Source: Bryobacterales bacterium | Lineage (GTDB): Bacteria > Acidobacteriota > Terriglobia > Bryobacterales > Bryobacteraceae | Length of the DNA stretch: 64,000 bases | Assembly: GCA_016789785.1 (NCBI GenBank) | Contig: JAEUQE010000011.1 | Coordinates: 10,468 to 74,467, forward strand | Reading direction: 5' to 3' | Shown here: piece by piece, positions 17,443-24,774 of the stretch | Numbering within the stretch: position 1 is the first letter of the stretch | Layout: every line of letters begins with the position of its first letter | Translations under genes and position numbers: made by a program | The notes under the pieces: model-generated | Told to the model about the DNA's origin: nothing | What the model saw: the letters and a program-made list of their open reading frames with translations, nothing else | Database searches by the model: none

Positions 17443-19055
17443 TCAGGCAAAGCGGCGGCCGGATGCAACCGGTCCCAAGTCAGCCCGAATCTTGCGAGGT
17501 ACTTTCGAAGCCGGTCGGCGTCGTTGAGGGAGTTTTTTCGTTTCCGGGAGGCCTCAAACAGGATCCGGCCTGCCTCCGATAACGTACGCGACTTCGAACA
17601 GACACGAATTGCTTCCTCGAGTTGAACGCGATCGAACAGGTCGAGCGCATCGATCTCCACCGGAGAGAAAAATGCATCGAGTGTTCGGTCGCGGTTTCCT
17701 TGGCCAGCCTCGGCAGGTCCAACCCAGGACTGCTCCAGGCGGCGGATTTCCTCTCTTACAATCTCCAGGTGAATGCGGCCCCCTTCGGCGAAGGTTGCCA
17801 TTCGAGACACCGCCGCCCCAAGGTCCCGGAAGTTTCCAGTCCACGTGGCGTGCGGCGAGCGCGCGAACTCGAGGAAAGCATGTCGGGCTTCTTTGTTGAA
17901 CGTCACCCGGTGCCCCGTTCGCACCGCGAATTGTTCGAGTTCGTAGTCGAGATTGGGCTCAATATCCTCCCGGCGATCCCGTAGGCCAGGCAACGTAAAC
18001 GTCCACAGATTGATTCGGGCCAGCAGATCCTCCCGAAACCGTCCTGCACGGACCGCTTCCCAGAGATTCTGGTTCGTACCGGCGAGGAGCTGAAAATCGC
18101 TGGAGACCGTGCGGTCCGAGCCCATTGGAAGGAAGGTCTTGTCCTCGATTGCTCGCAAAAGCATGGCCTGCTCATCCAGCCCCAACTCGCCGATTTCGTC
18201 CAGAAACAAGACGCCCCGGTGCGCCGAGCGCAACAGACCCTGACGGTCCTTGAGGGCTCCCGTAAACGCTCCCTTGGTGTGTCCAAAAAGCGCGGACATC
18301 GCCTGATCGCCGCGAACCGTGGCACAGTTGACGTCCACAAAGTCTCCCTCCACGGCATGGCGGTGTTTCTTCAACTCGAAGATCCGCTTGGCGAGCAGAG
18401 ATTTTCCAGCTCCAGTCGGTCCCATCAGAAGCAGAGGATCCCGGGTGGCGGCGGCCACCCGCTCAATTCTCTCGATGATCTGGTTGAATGCGGTGTTTTT
18501 CGTGTCAATACCGCCCTTCAGGTATGACGTGCCGGTGCGTTGTTCCTGCCGGAAGCGGGAAGCGATCCGGTCGTACCGGGAAAGGTCGAGATCGATGACC
18601 CGGTAACTGCCCGGGGCGGAGCGGTCGCGGTCCGGCGAAAGTTGAATCAGGCGGCCGGGCAGATGGCGGCTCTCGGTCAGCAGAAACAGGCAGATCTGCG
18701 CGACATGCGTTCCGGTGGTGATGTGGATGAGGTAGTCCTCGGACTCTGTGTCGAAGGGGTAGCTGCCCGCGAAATCATGCAGGAGTCCGTAAACCTGCTC
18801 GAAATCCCAAGGGTCTGGATTCTCGAAGGAATGAAGGCGGACCTCGGTTTCCGGCGAAACCGTAAGAACATCTTCCCGGATGCCGTCGGCCAGGGCTTTG
18901 TATCTTGGCGGATACAGCAATTCCAAGCGCCGGACCAGGAGGTCGGGCTGCCTGCAAAGCGCTACCGTGGGACGCCAATTCTCCCAGCGCCGGGGACCCC
19001 GCCCAGCATCGAGCGTGGTGCCCAGCAGACCAATCGCGACATGCCCAGGCTTCAT
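17430..19055 (-). CDS. rtcR: RtcR, CARF-domain sigma-54-dependent activator of the RNA-repair operon
   Basis: A 541-residue protein with the full RtcR layout. Residues 1 to about 175 are the RtcR N-terminal CARF-type sensor (KPGHVAIGLLGTTLDAG, EDYLIHITTGTHVAQICLFL). The AAA+ domain follows, with Walker A GPTGAGKS (212-219), the sigma-54-contacting GAFTGA loop (262-267) and Walker B VLFLDEIGE (282-290). The C-terminus ends in a helix-turn-helix region (LEEAIRVCSKSRTLSEAGRI). In enterobacteria RtcR activates rtcBA and rsr-yrl-rtcBA from sigma-54 promoters in response to tRNA fragments. A matching sigma-54 promoter lies at 21157, before rsr. Unusually, the gene is separated from its targets by a PAS/chemotaxis pair whose last gene ends 18 bases before this start. 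Confidence 0.95.
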   Translation of the reverse strand: MKPGHVAIGLLGTTLDAGRGPRRWENWRPTVALCRQPDLLVRRLELLYPPRYKALADGIREDVLTVSPETEVRLHSFENPDPWDFEQVYGLLHDFAGSYPFDTESEDYLIHITTGTHVAQICLFLLTESRHLPGRLIQLSPDRDRSAPGSYRVIDLDLSRYDRIASRFRQEQRTGTSYLKGGIDTKNTAFNQIIERIERVAAATRDPLLLMGPTGAGKSLLAKRIFELKKHRHAVEGDFVDVNCATVRGDQAMSALFGHTKGAFTGALKDRQGLLRSAHRGVLFLDEIGELGLDEQAMLLRAIEDKTFLPMGSDRTVSSDFQLLAGTNQNLWEAVRAGRFREDLLARINLWTFTLPGLRDRREDIEPNLDYELEQFAVRTGHRVTFNKEARHAFLEFARSPHATWTGNFRDLGAAVSRMATFAEGGRIHLEIVREEIRRLEQSWVGPAEAGQGNRDRTLDAFFSPVEIDALDLFDRVQLEEAIRVCSKSRTLSEAGRILFEASRKRKNSLNDADRLRKYLARFGLTWDRLHPAAALPDVAR

Positions 19056-19073
19056 AGCCTAGAGTATAAACGG

Positions 19074-20330
19074 TTATCCCGAAACGGGTCCCGGCCCCGG
19101 CCCGCGAATCATCGCGAGGAACTTGTCGATCGACGCGTTCAGCGAGGCTGCGTGTTCAGCCAGTTCATCCGCCGGCACACCCAAACGGGAAGCGCTTTCG
19201 CTGGTCACCGTGGCGGCATCGGTGACATGCCGCATGCTCTCGGAGACACGAACCGTCGACTCCGCCGCTTGCTGCACGCTGCTGCTGATCTCCGCGGTTG
19301 CCCGTTTCTGGGAATTGACAGCCGAAGCGATGGCGTTGGCGGAAGCGTCAACGGAGTGGATCGTGTCAGTGATTCCCGCGATCGAGGACGCCGTCTGCGT
19401 CGCGGCCTTTTGAATGGCAGCAACCTCGTTCTGGATTTCTTCGGTCGCGCTGGCCGTCTGCTGCGCCAGATGCTTCACCTCCGAGGCCACCACAGCGAAT
19501 CCTCGCCCTGCTTCCCCGCTCCGCGCCGCTTCAATGGTTGCATTCAGCGCCAGCAGATTCGTCTGGCGGGCAATCTGCGAAATGATGCGAACCACGCCGC
19601 CGATTTTCTCCGACGCTCCGTTGAGCTGTTCCATCACCGCCTGAGTTTGGCCGGCGGCAGCCACCGCCTTTTGGACCACCGAGGCGGATCGAATCGCCTG
19701 ACGCTCGATCTCACTGAACGCGGTGGCAAGTTGATCCGCGGCAGAGGCGACCCTTTGAACGCTCTCCGAGGTGGAAGCACTAGCGGACGCGGCCGTTGCG
19801 ACGTCCGCATTGGTCTGGGCCGCCGAAGACGCCAGACCATGCGCGGTTTCACGAATTACCTGAGATGACTGATTCACGGAATCGACGATCACCTTCACCG
19901 TCTTGTCCAGATCATCGGCGAGAGCCCGGCGTTCGACCTCCGCATGCTTGATCTCGTCCGCCTGCCGGGCCATGGCCCTTCCCGCACGGTTGATCATCTC
20001 CGCGCCGGTTCGAAAACTGCCCTTCATCCCCCGTAGAAGGAACCGCCGGTGAAACCGCCCCTCGCCGGCACACTCCAGCGAAACGCGCGCCTCACGAACA
20101 AAGGCGTCCGTCTGATCCAGCATCCGGTTGATCGCGGTCACCGCACGGTAAACCGGGGGATCCTCCGGCGCGCCGCTCATCCGCACCTCCAGGTTGCCCT
20201 TGGCGATTTCTTCGCAGACTTCGCTGATCTTCTCCATCCAGGTCTCAAGAAATTCCTGCCTGGCGCCGGCCGCCACCATTCCATCCGGGCCCTGGACCGT
20301 CTCCTGGTTTGCCCCCATCAAGCTGTGCAT
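19074..20330 (-). CDS. Soluble methyl-accepting chemotaxis signalling protein
   Basis: A 418-residue protein whose second half is the coiled-coil signalling domain, with the hairpin tip [20 protein letters not shown] and [20 protein letters not shown]. The first part ([20 protein letters not shown] and following) resembles HAMP-like or linker helices. No transmembrane helix is present, so it is cytoplasmic. The ATG at 20330 follows AGGAGGAGG and lies inside the 3' end of the upstream PAS gene (13-base overlap). The PAS protein and this protein together equal a split Aer-type receptor. It ends 18 bases before rtcR on the same strand. Confidence 0.9.
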   Translation of the reverse strand: MHSLMGANQETVQGPDGMVAAGARQEFLETWMEKISEVCEEIAKGNLEVRMSGAPEDPPVYRAVTAINRMLDQTDAFVREARVSLECAGEGRFHRRFLLRGMKGSFRTGAEMINRAGRAMARQADEIKHAEVERRALADDLDKTVKVIVDSVNQSSQVIRETAHGLASSAAQTNADVATAASASASTSESVQRVASAADQLATAFSEIERQAIRSASVVQKAVAAAGQTQAVMEQLNGASEKIGGVVRIISQIARQTNLLALNATIEAARSGEAGRGFAVVASEVKHLAQQTASATEEIQNEVAAIQKAATQTASSIAGITDTIHSVDASANAIASAVNSQKRATAEISSSVQQAAESTVRVSESMRHVTDAATVTSESASRLGVPADELAEHAASLNASIDKFLAMIRGPGPGPVSG

Positions 20331-20869
20331 GACGCCTCCTCCTGTTCGAGTGCAAACACGAACTGCTCGTAGTCGAGCCCGGCTTGCTGCAGCGTCAGCG
20401 TCAAGAGCCTGAGGCCCGCCTGCATCGCTTCCTCCGAATTGGAATGCTTCCTTTCCTCCGCGCACAGAGCCGCATAAACCGGCTTGATGGCGTCCACGGC
20501 GGTCCGGCTCGGTGTCCGGCGGTTGGAGTGGTAGCCGACAATGCGCCCGCTCCGGTCAAACGTCGGCGTCACGTGTGCAAATACCCAGTAGTGATCACCA
20601 TTTCTCGCCTGGTTGACGACGTATGCGAAGATCTCCTTCCCCTCGGCAATGGTCTGCCACAATACCCGGAAAACGCACATCGGCATCTCCGGATGGCGAA
20701 TCAGATTGTGGGGCTGCCCCAACAACTCCGCTTCGCGATAGCCCGAAACGCGTTGGAAAACATCGTTGGCATAGGTGATAATGCCACGCGTGTCCGTCTT
20801 GGAGACGATGATGTCTTCCTCTCCAAAAAAGCATTCGATCCCGCTCGGCCGCACTTTCAGAATGCGCAT
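20318..20869 (-). CDS. Aer-like PAS sensor protein
   Basis: A 183-residue protein with one PAS domain closely resembling that of the aerotaxis receptor Aer. Key segments are [35 protein letters not shown] and [14 protein letters not shown]. In Aer this domain holds FAD and reports redox state. The C-terminal 60 residues are helical ([20 protein letters not shown]). There is no membrane segment or signalling domain; the latter is encoded by the overlapping next gene. FAD binding is inferred from family resemblance. A short hairpin (20885-20899) lies just upstream of its AGGAG ribosome binding site. Confidence 0.85.
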   Translation of the reverse strand: MRILKVRPSGIECFFGEEDIIVSKTDTRGIITYANDVFQRVSGYREAELLGQPHNLIRHPEMPMCVFRVLWQTIAEGKEIFAYVVNQARNGDHYWVFAHVTPTFDRSGRIVGYHSNRRTPSRTAVDAIKPVYAALCAEERKHSNSEEAMQAGLRLLTLTLQQAGLDYEQFVFALEQEEASCTA

Positions 20870-20884
20870 TGCAACAGAACTCCT

Positions 20885-20899
20885 GCCGGTAGAACCGGC
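20885..20899 (-). promoter_or_regulatory. Short hairpin in the leader of the PAS-MCP-rtcR unit
   Basis: GCCGGT and ACCGGC pair around a 3-base loop immediately upstream of the AGGAG ribosome binding site of the PAS gene. It could influence translation initiation or be an operator half-pair. The evidence is structural only. Confidence 0.3.
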
Positions 20900-21043
20900 T
20901 CTCCCTCTCCTACTCCCTCTCTCTTTCGGCTTGCGGGCAGAAACCCTTTAGAATCTAAGAGATGCTTACTTTCCGAGTGCAATTGTCTACGGGCTGGCGC
21001 CCGGCGCACGCAAACTCGCCCCGCGCAAGCGACTCCGCTTCCC

Positions 21044-21101
21044 AGAGTGGCTTCGCTCTTATCCAATAGGATCGCTTTTGATTCCTACAGATCGCCACTC
21101 T
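21044..21101 (+). promoter_or_regulatory. Candidate upstream activator site for RtcR (inverted AGAGTGGC / GCCACTCT)
   Basis: Two perfect 8-bp inverted arms, AGAGTGGC (21044-21051) and GCCACTCT (21094-21101), lie 56-113 bases before the -24 element. Enhancer-binding proteins such as RtcR usually bind at about this distance. The pairing is seen in the sequence; the role is inferred. Confidence 0.35.
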
Positions 21102-21156
21102 CTGCCAGTTATCCTCTCGCGTCCATTAAAATCAATCACTTATAAGATTTCTAAGT

Positions 21157-21173
21157 TTGGCTATCCGAGTGCT
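21157..21173 (+). promoter_or_regulatory. Sigma-54 (-24/-12) promoter of the rsr-Y RNA-rtcB operon
   Basis: TTGGCTATCCGAGTGCT matches the sigma-54 pattern: an invariant GG at -24, exactly 10 bases, then GC at -12, within TTGGC...TGCT. The expected start site is near 21184, leaving a short leader with an AAGGAG ribosome binding site before the ATG at 21212. An RtcR gene in the same locus makes this the predicted target promoter. Confidence 0.8.
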
Positions 21174-21211
21174 CTATTCCTTGTGTAAGGCAACGGAAGG
21201 AGCAGAAGGCA

Positions 21212-22768
21212 ATGGCAAACCGGACCCTGTTTCAGTCGCATCGCGGAACCCACGTCCTGCCTGCGACGGATCGCAACTCGCACCTCGCGCCTGCTTACGG
21301 ATACTCTCCCAAGCACGCGCTGGCGCAGTACGCATCCACCGGTTGCCTGAACCATACCTTCTACGCATCGGCGGGCCAGCAGTTGGACGCAGTGTTGGCG
21401 CTGGCCCGCGAGGTGGAGACAACCTTCGTCTCCAAGCTCGCGATCTACAGCAGGCAGCGTGCCTGGATGAAGGACATGCCGGCGCTGCTCTGCGCCGCTC
21501 TGGCAACGCGCGACCTCGATCTACATGCCCGTGTGTTCCGCCGCGTGATCGACAACGCGGGAATGCTGCGTGGATACGTTCAGATTCTCCGTTCCGGCGT
21601 GACCGGCCGGAAGTCCCTGGGGACGGCGCCCAAGCGGCTGGTGAAGGATTGGCTCGCCAGCCGCCCGGAGGATGCGCTGTTCCGGCAAAGCGCGGGACAG
21701 AACCCGTCGCTCGGCGACATCGTCAAGATGGTTCACCCCAAGCCCGATTCCGATACTCGGAAGTCGTTCTACGGATACCTGCTCGGCCGCCCGGTCGACC
21801 AGGCTGTGCTGCCCGCGCTGGTTCGCCAGTTCGAGCAGTTCAAGGCAGGTGAGAGCATGGATGTGCCGGAGCTTCCGCTGCCCATGCTGACCGCGCTGCC
21901 CTTGAGCAAGCGCGACTGGATCCGGCTGTCGCGAAATCTCTCGTGGCAGGCTCTGCGGATGAATCTGAACACCCTCGCACGTCACGGCGTGTTCGAGGAT
22001 GCGGAAGCGGTTCAGCATGTCGCGGCGAAGCTGCGCGACCGGAAGGCAATCGAAACCGCTCGCGTGTTTCCATACCAGTTGATGGTGGCGAACGCGATGA
22101 CGGGCGAGGACATTCCGGACGCGATCCGCGAGTCGCTGCGGTTGGCAATGGAGATCGCGGTCGCCAACGTTCCCCGGCTCGACGGGCAGGTGTACGTGTG
22201 TCCCGATGTATCGGGCTCCATGCAGTCGCCCGTGACGGGGTATCGCAAGGGTGCGACAACGGCCGTTCGCTGTGTCGACGTCGCGGCTCTGGTGGCATCC
22301 GCGGTGCTTCGCGCGAACCGGCAGGCTCGTGTGATCCCGTTCGAACAGGACGTGGTGAACATAAACCTCGACCCGGATGCGAGCGTCCTCGCGAACGCCG
22401 AGGCTCTGGCGAAGATCGGTGGAGGCGGAACGAATTGCAGTGCGCCGCTTCGCCTGCTGAACCAGGAGCGTGCCAAGGGGGATCTGGTCGTGTTCGTCTC
22501 GGACAACGAGAGCTGGGTCGACGCGTCGCAAGCTCACTCCGGTACGCCGATGATGCGCGAGTGGGAGCAATTCCGCCAGCGCAATCCGCGGGCGAGGCTG
22601 ATCTGTATCGACCTCCAGCCGAACCGCACATCGCAGACCTACGACCGTCCCGATGTCCTGAACATCGGGGGATTCTCGGATCAGGTGTTCGAGGCGATGG
22701 CCGAGTTCGCGGTCGGCCGCTGGCATGCTGGACACTGGATCGGAGCAATCGAAGCCGTCGAAGTGTAA
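21212..22768 (+). CDS. rsr: Rsr, Ro60/TROVE-domain RNA-binding protein
   Basis: A 518-residue Ro60 orthologue. The N-terminal TROVE HEAT-like ring starts with HLAPAYGYSPKHALAQYAS and FYASAGQQLDAVLALAREV. It is followed by a von Willebrand A domain with an intact metal-ion-dependent adhesion site: DVSGS (332-336), Thr407 in GGGGTNCSAP and Asp431 in FVSDNES. Ro proteins form a ring that binds Y RNA on the outside and the ends of misfolded RNAs in the cavity. The gene follows a sigma-54 promoter and precedes a predicted Y RNA and rtcB, the same order as the Salmonella rsr-yrl-rtcBA operon. AAGGAG sits 10 bases before the ATG. Confidence 0.95.
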   Translation: MANRTLFQSHRGTHVLPATDRNSHLAPAYGYSPKHALAQYASTGCLNHTFYASAGQQLDAVLALAREVETTFVSKLAIYSRQRAWMKDMPALLCAALATRDLDLHARVFRRVIDNAGMLRGYVQILRSGVTGRKSLGTAPKRLVKDWLASRPEDALFRQSAGQNPSLGDIVKMVHPKPDSDTRKSFYGYLLGRPVDQAVLPALVRQFEQFKAGESMDVPELPLPMLTALPLSKRDWIRLSRNLSWQALRMNLNTLARHGVFEDAEAVQHVAAKLRDRKAIETARVFPYQLMVANAMTGEDIPDAIRESLRLAMEIAVANVPRLDGQVYVCPDVSGSMQSPVTGYRKGATTAVRCVDVAALVASAVLRANRQARVIPFEQDVVNINLDPDASVLANAEALAKIGGGGTNCSAPLRLLNQERAKGDLVVFVSDNESWVDASQAHSGTPMMREWEQFRQRNPRARLICIDLQPNRTSQTYDRPDVLNIGGFSDQVFEAMAEFAVGRWHAGHWIGAIEAVEV

Positions 22769-22805
22769 GCCGCACTTCGCGGTCCAACGAACCGTTTACA
22801 AGCTT

Positions 22806-22828
22806 GGGGCCGGTGAGGAGCCGGCCTC
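22806..22828 (+). ncRNA. GC-rich hairpin between rsr and the Y RNA
   Basis: GGGGCCGG pairs with CCGGCCTC (8 pairs, one G-T) around TGAGGAG. It starts 38 bases after the rsr stop and ends just before the Y RNA terminal stem. With no T-tract it is more likely a processing or stability element than a terminator. Confidence 0.45.
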
Positions 22829-22831
22829 AGG

Positions 22832-22993
22832 ATCCGGCGAATGCGGAAGGGGACTACACACTTTTAATGTAGGGGTCCCGGGTTCGAGTCCCGGTCGCGC
22901 CACCAACTTCACGCGGCACTAACCTGCCGCCTCACTTATGGCGCGATAGCTCAGTTGGCAGAGCACTTGTCTCCTTCACTCTTGTCGCCGGAT
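22832..22993 (+). ncRNA. yrlA: Predicted Y RNA (YrlA-like) with a circularly permuted tRNA domain
   Basis: The ends ATCCGGCGA (22832-22840) and TCGCCGGAT (22985-22993) form a perfect 9-bp stem. After an internal loop (6 and 8 bases), AAGGGGAC (22847-22854) pairs with GTCTCCTT (22969-22976). This is the layout of a Ro-binding Y RNA stem. Inside is a complete set of tRNA elements in permuted order: a small hairpin (TACA/TGTA), T arm CCGGG-TTCGAGT-CCCGG (22878-22894), acceptor 3' strand TCGCGCC plus ACCA (22895-22905), and a linker hairpin GCGGCA/TGCCGC. Then come acceptor 5' strand GGCGCGA (22940-22946), TA, and D arm GCTC-AGTTGGCA-GAGC (22949-22964). The acceptor arms pair over all 7 positions. 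YrlA-type Y RNAs are known tRNA mimics encoded beside rsr. No ordinary tRNA can be drawn here because the 5' half lies after the 3' half. Confidence 0.85.
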
Positions 22994-23006
22994 TGTTGAC
23001 CTCGAA

Positions 23007-23077
23007 GAGGGCCGAATGCTGTTGGGACTACATCCCTGCCTGGTAAAGCACGTCTCAGCAATCGTTTGTCGGCTCTC
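23007..23077 (+). ncRNA. Second structured RNA candidate (possible YrlB-like Y RNA)
   Basis: GAGGGCCGA (23007-23015) pairs with TCGGCTCTC (23069-23077) over 9 positions with one G-T. An asymmetric internal loop follows, then TGCTG (23017-23021) with CAGCA (23056-23060), and an internal GGGA/TCCC hairpin. The stem-internal loop-stem plan resembles the Ro-binding part of a Y RNA without a tRNA module. It lies between the YrlA-like RNA and rtcB, where some operons encode a second Y RNA. It could instead be a leader structure of rtcB. Confidence 0.45.
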
Positions 23078-23139
23078 GACGGGGCAGCGGAACTTACATT
23101 CACTTACGCAAGATGATCCAATGGAAAGGAACTACGAAA

Positions 23140-24369
23140 ATGACGGAAGCAAAATACAACGTATTCACGCCGGAGAACGGTGTCCCGGTGAAGGCATGGA
23201 CCAAGGGAGTCGCGCTCGAAGAAGAAGCCCGGCGCCAGCTCCTGAACGCCGCTCAGCTTCCGTTCATCTACAAGTGGATTGCCGCGATGCCCGACGTGCA
23301 TTGGGGAATCGGCGCCACAGTGGGAAGCGTGATCCCCACCAAGGGCGCGATCATCCCGGCCGCGGTGGGCGTGGATATCGGATGCGGAATGATGGCGGTG
23401 CAAACCACGCTTTCCGCGAATCATCTGCCAGACAGTCTCCGCGCCATCCGAACGGCGATCGAGAACGCGGTGCCGCATGGACGCACCAATCATGGCGGAG
23501 TGGGCGATCGCGGCGCGTGGTACAACATTCCGGAACGCAATCTGGAAGTGTGGGCGGAACTGAAGCCGCGCTACGACTCTCTCACGCTTCGCCATCCCAA
23601 GCTTGACCGGGGAAATCACGCAAACCACCTCGGCACGCTCGGCACGGGGAATCACTTTGTGGAGGTCTGCCTCGACCAGGCGGATCGCGTATGGTTCATG
23701 CTCCACAGCGGTTCGCGCGGCGTGGGGAACCGCATCGGCACCTACTTCATCGAACTGGCGCGTCAGGACATGCGCCGCTACTTCATCAATCTGCCGGACA
23801 TCGACCTGGCTTACCTGCCCGAAGGCACGAAACACTTCGATGACTATGTGGATGCCGTGGAGTGGGCGCAGGACTACGCGCGCTGGAACCGCCATCTGAT
23901 GATGCATCAGATTGTGGAAGCGGTGCGGAAGTCGGACCAGGTGCCTCCGTTCGAGGCGACGGCCGAGGTGATCAATTGCCATCACAATTATGTGGCGCGG
24001 GAGAGCCACTTCGGCCAGAACGTGTTCGTGACCCGCAAAGGCGCGGTCCGGGCGCGGGAGGGCGACCTCGGCATCATTCCCGGCAGCATGGGTGCCCGGT
24101 CCTATATCGTCCGCGGTAAGGGAAATGCCGAAAGCTTCCATAGCTGCAGCCACGGTGCGGGACGCGCAATGTCGCGCACCGAAGCTCGGAAGCGCTTCAC
24201 GCTGGACGATCATGCTCGCATGACCGAAGGCGTGGAGTGCCGCAAGGACGCGGAAGTCATCGACGAGACGCCGGCGGCTTACAAGCCGATCGACGCGGTG
24301 ATGGAGGCCCAGACCGATCTGGTGGAGATCGTGCATACGCTTCGCCAGGTCGTTTGCGTGAAAGGATAG
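23140..24369 (+). CDS. rtcB: RtcB, RNA 3'-phosphate/5'-hydroxyl ligase
   Basis: A 409-residue RtcB of standard length. Manganese and guanylylation motifs are present: [28 protein letters not shown] (Asp79, Cys82), [11 protein letters not shown] (His172), [11 protein letters not shown] (His189) and [12 protein letters not shown], where His338 corresponds to the GMP-accepting histidine. RtcB joins 2',3'-cyclic phosphate or 3'-phosphate ends to 5'-OH ends, for example to reseal cleaved tRNAs. The ATG at 23140 has AAAGGA nine bases upstream and gives the usual N-terminus; an ATG at 23113 is in frame but lacks such a site. It follows the Y RNAs and is 4 bases before rtcA. Confidence 0.96.
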   Translation: MTEAKYNVFTPENGVPVKAWTKGVALEEEARRQLLNAAQLPFIYKWIAAMPDVHWGIGATVGSVIPTKGAIIPAAVGVDIGCGMMAVQTTLSANHLPDSLRAIRTAIENAVPHGRTNHGGVGDRGAWYNIPERNLEVWAELKPRYDSLTLRHPKLDRGNHANHLGTLGTGNHFVEVCLDQADRVWFMLHSGSRGVGNRIGTYFIELARQDMRRYFINLPDIDLAYLPEGTKHFDDYVDAVEWAQDYARWNRHLMMHQIVEAVRKSDQVPPFEATAEVINCHHNYVARESHFGQNVFVTRKGAVRAREGDLGIIPGSMGARSYIVRGKGNAESFHSCSHGAGRAMSRTEARKRFTLDDHARMTEGVECRKDAEVIDETPAAYKPIDAVMEAQTDLVEIVHTLRQVVCVKG

Positions 24370-24373
24370 AACG

Positions 24374-24774
24374 ATGATTCGCATTGACGGTTCGAGAGGC
24401 GAGGGCGGAGGACAGATTCTCCGCACCGCCCTCGGCCTGTCTTTGGTCACCGGGCAGCCGTTCCTTGTGGAGAACATCCGCGCACGGCGCAAGCAGCCGG
24501 GATTGCTGCGCCAGCATCTCACCGCCGTGCTCGCGGCGGCGGAGGTTGGCGGGGCGGAGACCGAAGGCGCGGAGCTTGGATCCACGCGCCTCGTATTCCG
24601 CCCAGGGAGAATCAAGGGCGGTTCCTTTACCTTCAGCATCGGAACCGCGGGCAGCACCACTCTGGTCCTGCAGACTGTGCTGCCCGCGCTTCTGATCGCC
24701 AATGAGCCGAGTTCGGTCGTACTCGATGGCGGTACGCACAACATGCATGCGCCCCCCTTCGATTTTCTCTCCAG
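24374..24774 (+). pseudogene. rtcA: Truncated rtcA (RNA 3'-terminal phosphate cyclase), N-terminal part only
   Basis: The frame begins [20 protein letters not shown] and runs through [46 protein letters not shown] and [14 protein letters not shown], all in RtcA order. After about residue 132 the similarity stops and the frame reads antisense into an IS110 transposase. Full-length RtcA is about 340 residues; the missing part includes the C-terminal region with the nucleotide-accepting histidine, so no cyclase activity is expected. I found no remainder of rtcA on the far side of the element. A 9-base match, TCTCTCCAG, occurs at the break and again at 26459. Confidence 0.9.

Noticed and set aside
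22829..22905. An ordinary tRNA ending in ACCA at 22905
   Set aside because: The T arm and acceptor 3' strand are perfect, but no D arm or matching acceptor 5' strand exists upstream. The partner GGCGCGA and D arm lie downstream at 22940-22964, which fits a permuted Y RNA instead.
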